Below are positions 1-5,047 of a DNA stretch of 5,047 bases, one piece after another. The translations under genes and the position numbers were made by a program. This DNA is from Burkholderiales bacterium RIFCSPHIGHO2_12_FULL_61_11 (GTDB lineage Bacteria > Pseudomonadota > Gammaproteobacteria > Burkholderiales > Burkholderiaceae_C): contig MERZ01000216.1 of NCBI GenBank assembly GCA_001770785.1, positions 1 to 5,047 on the forward strand, written 5' to 3'. Numbering within the stretch: position 1 is the first letter of the stretch; each line of letters opens with the position of its first letter. Under the pieces are notes generated by a model that was given only the letters and a program-made list of their open reading frames with translations, ran no database searches and was not told the origin of the DNA.

Positions 1-1079
<1,079 letters not shown>

Positions 1080-1080
1080 G

Positions 1081-2849
1081 GTTGAACATTTTTACCTTGA
1101 AGGCCAGGTCGCTTACGTGGTGCCGCAGGAGCAGAACCAATGGCTGGTCTATTCCAGCACCCAGCACCGGGCGAGGTGCAGCACTGGGTGGCGCACGCGC
1201 TGGGCATAGACCAGCACGCGGTGCGGGTGGAATGCCGGCGCATGGGCGGCGGGTTTGGCGGCAAGGAAACGCAGGCCGGCCACATGGCGGTGTGGTCAGC
1301 GATTGCGGCCAACAAACTCAATTGCCCGGTCAAGCTGCGGCTGGATCGCGATGACGACTTCATGGTGACCGGCAAGCGCCACCCGTTTGCCTACGAATAC
1401 AGCGTGGGCTTTGATGACAGCGGGCGCATCACCGGACTGAAGCTGCTGATGGCGGCCAACTGCGGTTTCAGCGCCGACCTGTCGGGCCCAGTGGCCGACC
1501 GCGCGCTGTTTCACGCTGACAACGCCTACTTCTTGCAGGATGTCGAGATCGCATCGTACCGCTGCAAGACCAACACGCAGAGCAACACCGCCTTCCGCGG
1601 CTTTGGCGGACCGCAGGGCGTCATCGTGATAGAAAACATTCTCGGCGACATCGCGCGCCAGCTCGGCTTGGACCCACTGGCCGTGCGCAGGCGCAACCTG
1701 TATGGCGTGAGCGAGAGAAACGTCACCCACTACGGCATGACTGTTGAAGACAACATCCTCGAACCATTGCTATCACAACTGTAGCACACTTCGCAATACC
1801 GACGCCAGCGAGACGCCATTTCCGTATGGAATGCAAGCATCCCCGTCATCAAGCGTGGAATCGCCATCACGCCGGTGAAGTTTGGCATTTCGTTTACCGC
1901 CACCCTGTTCAACCAGGCCGGGGCGCTGGTGCATGTCTATACCGACGGCAGCGTGCAGGTGAATCGCGGCGGCACCGAAATGGGCCAGGGCCTGAACACC
2001 AAGGTGGTGCAAATCGTCGCCGACGAACTCGGCGTGGCGCTCGGCCAGGTGCTGGCGACTGCCAGCGACACCAGCAAGATCCCCAACGCATCGGCGACGG
2101 CCGCATCCGCGGGCACCGACCTGAACGCCCGGGCCGCGCAGTATGCCGCGCGCAAGGTGCGCAGCAACCTGGCGCAGTTTGTGGCCGGGCTGGACGGCTG
2201 CGGCGCCGGCGCCGTGTCTTTTGCCGACGGCGAAGTCAGCACGCCCAGCACCACCCGGGCGTTTGCCGATGTGGTGAAACAGGCCCACGCCAACCGCATC
2301 CAGCTCTGGAGCGACGGCTTTTACCGCACGCCCAAAATCCACTACGACAAAACCACCCTCACCGGCCGGTCGTTTTTCCACTTTGCCTATGGAGCGGCGT
2401 GCAGCGAAGTCGCCATCGACACGCTGACCGGCGAAAGCCGCGTGCTGAAAGTCGATATCCCGCATGACGTAGGCCGCTCCATCAACCCGGCCATCGACAT
2501 CGGTCAAATCGAAGGCGGCTTCGTTCAGGGCGTGGGCTGGCTCACCACCGAGCAACTGGTGTGGTCAGGCAATGGCCAGCTCAGCACCCACGCCCCCAGC
2601 ACCTACAAGATTCCCACCGCGGGTGATGTACCAGAACACTTCAAGGTGGCGCTATGGCCAGAACCGAATCGCGAAGACACCGTGTTTGGCAGCAAGGCCG
2701 TGGGCGAGCCGCCGCTGATGCTGGCGATCAGTGTGTGGGAGGCGATCCGCGATGCGGTCGCTGCGGCGCGAAACGGGAAGGCCATGCGCCTGGACGCACC
2801 CGCCACCGCGGAAAACGTGTTGCGGGCAGTTGGACCACCGAGGGGCTAA
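1081..2849 (+). pseudogene. xdhB: Decayed xanthine dehydrogenase molybdenum-binding subunit XdhB (5'-truncated, frameshifted, nonsense codon)
   Basis: XdhB carries the molybdopterin site that oxidises hypoxanthine to xanthine and urate. Coding similarity starts abruptly as VEHFYLEGQVAYVVPQEQ at 1081, so about 190-200 N-terminal residues of a ~790-residue subunit are absent. That frame runs to SSTQH at 1167, where one C appears lost (CACCGGGC instead of CACCCGGGC); PGEVQHWVAHALG continues in the next frame. At 1782-1784 an in-frame TAG follows LEPLLSQL, and the same frame resumes as HTSQYRRQRDAISVWN and then reads openly to TAA at 2849. Key motifs survive: GGGFGGKE (1245-1268), FRGFGGPQ (1593-1616, with the substrate-positioning Arg) and VGEPP (2700-2714, with the catalytic Glu). 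No start codon with an RBS precedes the remnant, and the GTG at 1875 is an internal Val codon (TPVKFGIS). No xdhA precedes it and no xdhC follows it, so function is very unlikely. Confidence 0.93.
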
Positions 2850-2868
2850 GCCATGGCCGGGCAAGCTT

Positions 2869-3756
2869 TCACATGGCAGATTTCCAGACCACGTCGAAAG
2901 CATCGCTAAACGCTGCCTCTATCACTGACATGGGCCGGTAGCGATTCCTGATGATGCAAACATCCAGCTTTTGCTGGCTCGAAAAAGGGCGCACAACCAA
3001 TTCGGCGAAAACGCCCCCCGCTACGGCGGCAGCATCCACCACCGCCACCCCTGCACCGGCACAGGCGAACAAACAGGCAGAAAGTGAAGAGCGCGCTTCC
3101 AGTTCCAGGCGCAATGAGCCGGCGTGCGGGCCGTACGCACCCAGAAGAGCCTGCCCGTATGCTGTGCTGGCTGGCGCACTGATCACCCGATGGCCTTTCA
3201 GGTCGGCCGCACCGATGCGTTTGCGTGCCGCCAGCGGGTGCCCTTTGGGCATGACACAGGCCAATCCGCAGCGGTAACTGCGCACGACCACCAAATTGGG
3301 ATGTTCGTTAGGCAGCAGTCCGATGCCGAGGTGGCTGGACTGGTCGAGAAGGGTATCGGTCATGATGGACGGCACGAGCGTCTCGACGTTCACTTGCAGG
3401 TGCGGAAGCTCGTCGTACAGCAGCGCTACGGCCTTCGGGACCAGATAAGTCGACAGGCTCGCGGAAACGGCGAGGCGCAGGGAACCCGATTGCGGACGTG
3501 CAAGCGCTTTTGAGACGCCCCTCACACGCTCCACGCCTCTCCAGAGATTTTCCACCTCTTCATATAACTGCCGCGCCTCCGGCGTCGCCACCAGCCGGCC
3601 TTTGACGTGATCGAATAAGGTCAACCCGCTATGCCGCGCGGCTTGCGCCAGCAATTTACTGACCGCCGGTTGTGAAATGTGCAGCAGCTCGGCCGCGCCG
3701 CCTACACCGCCCGTGGCCATGACGGCCCGAAAAACTTCCATGTGCCTGAGGTTCAT
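2869..3756 (-). CDS. LysR-type transcriptional regulator
   Basis: This cytoplasmic regulator of 295 residues has the normal family length. The N-terminal winged helix-turn-helix covers residues 1-60 (MNLRHMEVFRAVM, then AAELLHISQPAVSKLLAQA and LTLFDHVKGRL), and a type 2 periplasmic-binding-like effector domain covers about 90-290. The N-terminus resembles the LysR/OccR/NocR branch that binds amino acids or opines, but the effector cannot be read from sequence. I chose the ATG at 3756 because AGGAGA (3768-3763) lies six bases upstream and because LysR proteins begin about four residues before the conserved E-V-F. An in-frame ATG 17 codons further upstream, at 3807, would start inside the operator and adds a non-family extension. 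It is divergent from the Bug receptor gene, the standard arrangement for a LysR protein controlling its neighbour and itself. Its 3' end faces the end of the xdhB remnant, 19 bases apart. Confidence 0.95.
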   Translation of the reverse strand: MNLRHMEVFRAVMATGGVGGAAELLHISQPAVSKLLAQAARHSGLTLFDHVKGRLVATPEARQLYEEVENLWRGVERVRGVSKALARPQSGSLRLAVSASLSTYLVPKAVALLYDELPHLQVNVETLVPSIMTDTLLDQSSHLGIGLLPNEHPNLVVVRSYRCGLACVMPKGHPLAARKRIGAADLKGHRVISAPASTAYGQALLGAYGPHAGSLRLELEARSSLSACLFACAGAGVAVVDAAAVAGGVFAELVVRPFSSQQKLDVCIIRNRYRPMSVIEAAFSDAFDVVWKSAM

Positions 3757-3762
3757 CCGTGA

Positions 3763-3768
3763 TCTCCT
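3763..3768 (-). promoter_or_regulatory. Ribosome binding site of the LysR gene
   Basis: AGGAGA on the minus strand lies six bases before the ATG at 3756. It decides in favour of this start over the upstream in-frame ATG at 3807, which has no comparable site. Confidence 0.7.
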
Positions 3769-3798
3769 GTGCCCGCAATGGAAATGATTGTGACATGA

Positions 3799-3815
3799 CA
3801 TAACCAAAGGTTATG
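3799..3815. promoter_or_regulatory. Probable LysR operator (T-N11-A inverted repeat)
   Basis: CATAACCAAAGGTTATG is a perfect inverted repeat with 7-bp arms around AAA. Flanking ATG (3795-3797) and CAT (3816-3818) extend the dyad with one bulged base. T3801 and A3813 are 11 bases apart, matching the LysR-family T-N11-A core. The half-sites ATAACC/GGTTAT resemble the published PcaQ site (ATAACC-N4-GGTTAA), with a three-base instead of a four-base spacer. It lies 42 bases upstream of the regulator start and 84 bases upstream of the receptor start, so it probably serves activation of the receptor gene and autorepression. No clear -35/-10 pair could be assigned; TTGTGA at 3788-3793 is at best a weak -35. 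Confidence 0.75.
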
Positions 3816-3899
3816 CATCGCGAAACTCTTTTCAATTGCTTGTCGGGTCGATGGAGAACAAGATGTCGTCCGAGACGCGTGCAAAAAAAGGATAGACAA

Positions 3900-4913
3900 A
3901 TGACACTGAAACTGCCCGGCGAGCCGGACTTCACAAGGCGGCGCCTGCTTCTTCAAGCAGTCGCGGCATCGTTCGCCAGCGCGGCGATCAGTTATCCGGC
4001 TTGCGCTCTGGCGCAGGGCTTTGCTCCTGCCCGACCGGTCAGGCTGATTATTCCGCAGCCTCCTGGCGGCGCCGCCGACCGGCTCGCACGCCTGATCGCC
4101 GACCGCCTTGGGGCACGCTGGAAACAGCCCGTGGTGCTGGATAACAAACCCGGCGGGGGCGTAGTGGTGGGCACACTCGCGACCGTGCGCAGCGTGCCGG
4201 ACGGGCTCACGCTGGCCCTGCTTGGCAGTTCGCTCAGCATCAATGCCGTGCAGCGCAAGGACCTTCCCTACAACACGTTCAAGGACCTGACGCCGCTGGT
4301 GCGTGTCGGCTATTACACGGTCGCCCTCTTTGCTGCCGCGTCTTTCCCCGCCAACGATGTCAAGGGGCTGATCGCGTTGGAAAAAGCCAATCCGGGCAAG
4401 CTATCCTACGGCTCCAACGGCATCGGCACCTCGGCGCAGCTGGCCGGTGAGATGCTGAACCACATGACCGGCGTTGAGATCCAGCACGTCCCCTACAACG
4501 GCGCGGCCAAAATGTACACCGATATGGTCGGCGGGCAAATTCCGCTCGGGTTTTCAGTGGCTTCTTCCGCCGAGAGTTTTGTCAAGGCGGGACAACTCAA
4601 GATCCTTGGCGTCACCAGCCGGCAGCGTAGCCCGCTGTACCCCACATGGCCCGCAATCGCCGAAACATTGCCCGGCTACGAGGCTGTCAACTGGGCCGGT
4701 TTCGTGGCGCCAGCCGGCCTTCCCGCTGATTTGGTGACACGCATCAGCGACGACATCCTCGCGGTCCTCCAGGCGCCCGACATGGCCAAGGCCATTGCAG
4801 CCATGGGCATTGAGCTGGCACCCCAGGGGCCGACCGAATTCGAGACATTCATCCGTGATGAAGTCACCCGCTTTTCGGCCGTGACCAAGCCACTTGGCAG
4901 CCGCATGCAATAG
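3900..4913 (+). CDS. Bug-family (TctC) periplasmic substrate-binding protein of a tripartite tricarboxylate-type transporter
   Basis: This is an extracytoplasmic solute receptor of 337 residues, normal for the TctC/Bug family, which captures small carboxylates or related molecules for TTT transporters or for sensing. The start ATG at 3900 has AAGGA about eight bases upstream. An upstream in-frame ATG at 3813 lies inside the operator and is unlikely. The N-terminus has a twin-arginine-like signal (TRRRLLLQAVAASF, residues 12-25) with a hydrophobic stretch and a likely cleavage after ALA at residue 38. The mature part shows family hallmarks: RPVRLIIPQPPGGAADRLAR (45-64, with D60 in the PGG-x-x-D loop), VVLDNKPGGGVVVG, PDGLTLALLG, YGSNGIGTSAQLAGEML, VPYNGAAKMYTDMVGGQI and APQGPTEFETFIRDE. 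It is divergent from the LysR gene and followed by an oxidoreductase. No TctA/TctB membrane genes appear, so it may use permeases encoded elsewhere, as many Bug receptors do. The ligand is unknown. Confidence 0.95.
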   Translation: MTLKLPGEPDFTRRRLLLQAVAASFASAAISYPACALAQGFAPARPVRLIIPQPPGGAADRLARLIADRLGARWKQPVVLDNKPGGGVVVGTLATVRSVPDGLTLALLGSSLSINAVQRKDLPYNTFKDLTPLVRVGYYTVALFAAASFPANDVKGLIALEKANPGKLSYGSNGIGTSAQLAGEMLNHMTGVEIQHVPYNGAAKMYTDMVGGQIPLGFSVASSAESFVKAGQLKILGVTSRQRSPLYPTWPAIAETLPGYEAVNWAGFVAPAGLPADLVTRISDDILAVLQAPDMAKAIAAMGIELAPQGPTEFETFIRDEVTRFSAVTKPLGSRMQ

Positions 4914-4929
4914 CCCCAGGACCCGACCG

Positions 4930-5047
4930 ATGACCGTCACTTTGAACTCTGCCGGCGACACGTTTCAGCTCGCTCGCACCATCCCGAAAGACAAGCCCTA
5001 CGACCTGGTGGTGGCGGGCGGCGGACCGGCCGGAACGGCCGCCGCCA
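4930..5047 (+). CDS. FAD-dependent oxidoreductase, N-terminal fragment (cut by window edge)
   Basis: The gene starts at the ATG at 4930, 16 bases after the receptor stop codon and with AGGA at 4918-4921 as a plausible ribosome binding site, so it is probably cotranscribed with the receptor. The 39 visible codons read MTVTLNSAGDTFQLARTI, then KPYDLVVAGGGPAGTAAA. The GGGPAG sequence preceded by a hydrophobic beta strand is the dinucleotide-binding Rossmann motif of FAD enzymes. The D-L-V-V-A-G-G-G-P-A-G form resembles the FAD-dependent oxidoreductases (Pfam FAD_oxidored type) often found beside Bug receptors in Burkholderiales. No signal peptide is visible, so it is probably cytoplasmic and acts on the imported compound. 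The substrate cannot be inferred from this fragment. Confidence 0.85.
   Translation, partial: MTVTLNSAGDTFQLARTIPKDKPYDLVVAGGGPAGTAAA

Noticed and set aside
1826..2467. 213-codon plus-strand frame overlapping xdhB
   Set aside because: Arg/Gly/Pro-rich composition typical of an out-of-frame reading of a GC-rich gene; the overlapping frame is clearly XdhB.
1773..2555. 260-codon minus-strand open frame opposite xdhB
   Set aside because: It is antisense to conserved XdhB sequence; a long GC-rich antisense frame is expected here and the product has no recognisable domain.
1875..2849. Separate 324-residue protein starting at GTG 1875
   Set aside because: The GTG is the valine codon of the conserved TPVKFGIS stretch, sense continues upstream to the TAG at 1782, and no ribosome binding site precedes it. 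It is the second half of broken xdhB.
2951..3513. Plus-strand open frames opposite the LysR gene
   Set aside because: Antisense shadows of a full-length regulator with an intact helix-turn-helix.
3813..3899. 29-residue N-terminal extension of the Bug receptor from the ATG at 3813
   Set aside because: The ATG lies inside the operator dyad, the extension would hide the signal peptide, and the ATG at 3900 has a good ribosome binding site.

Overview
The window looks like a chromosomal segment of a betaproteobacterium, most likely Burkholderiales/Comamonadaceae. The GC content is high, the proteins resemble the purine-catabolism genes of that group, and there is a Bug-type (TctC) solute receptor with its LysR regulator, a protein family strongly expanded there. 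The assignment is from recalled family resemblance, not from a search.

Left part (1-1080, minus strand): a deaminase gene of the adenosine/adenine deaminase family runs off the left edge. Its start is at 915 and all zinc and catalytic residues are present. Immediately upstream of its ribosome binding site is a strong intrinsic terminator (924-952). Next to that are two imperfect hairpins of a REP-like intergenic repeat (972-1030), and then what may be the last 12 codons of a lost upstream gene (1041-1079, tentatively a BMP-family nucleoside-binding lipoprotein).

Middle part (1081-2849, plus strand): a decayed xdhB, the molybdenum subunit of xanthine dehydrogenase. It lacks its first ~190-200 codons, has a one-base frameshift near 1167 and an in-frame amber codon at 1782-1784. 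The rest is well conserved, including the Moco-site motifs, so inactivation looks recent. The simplest reading is that one deletion fused the 3' end of a minus-strand gene to the interior of xdhB, removing xdhA and the 5' part of xdhB. No xdhC follows.

Right part (2869-5047): an intact, unrelated-looking locus. A LysR-type regulator (minus) is divergent from a Tat-like-signal Bug/TctC periplasmic binding protein (plus), which is followed 16 bp later by the start of an FAD-dependent oxidoreductase. A perfect inverted repeat with a T-N11-A core (3799-3815) in the shared intergenic region is the probable operator. The locus probably senses, captures and oxidises an unidentified small organic acid or similar compound. 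I found no mobile element, RNA gene, CRISPR array or clearly novel system. The most interesting points are the xdh deletion junction, the terminator abutting the deaminase start, and the LysR operator.
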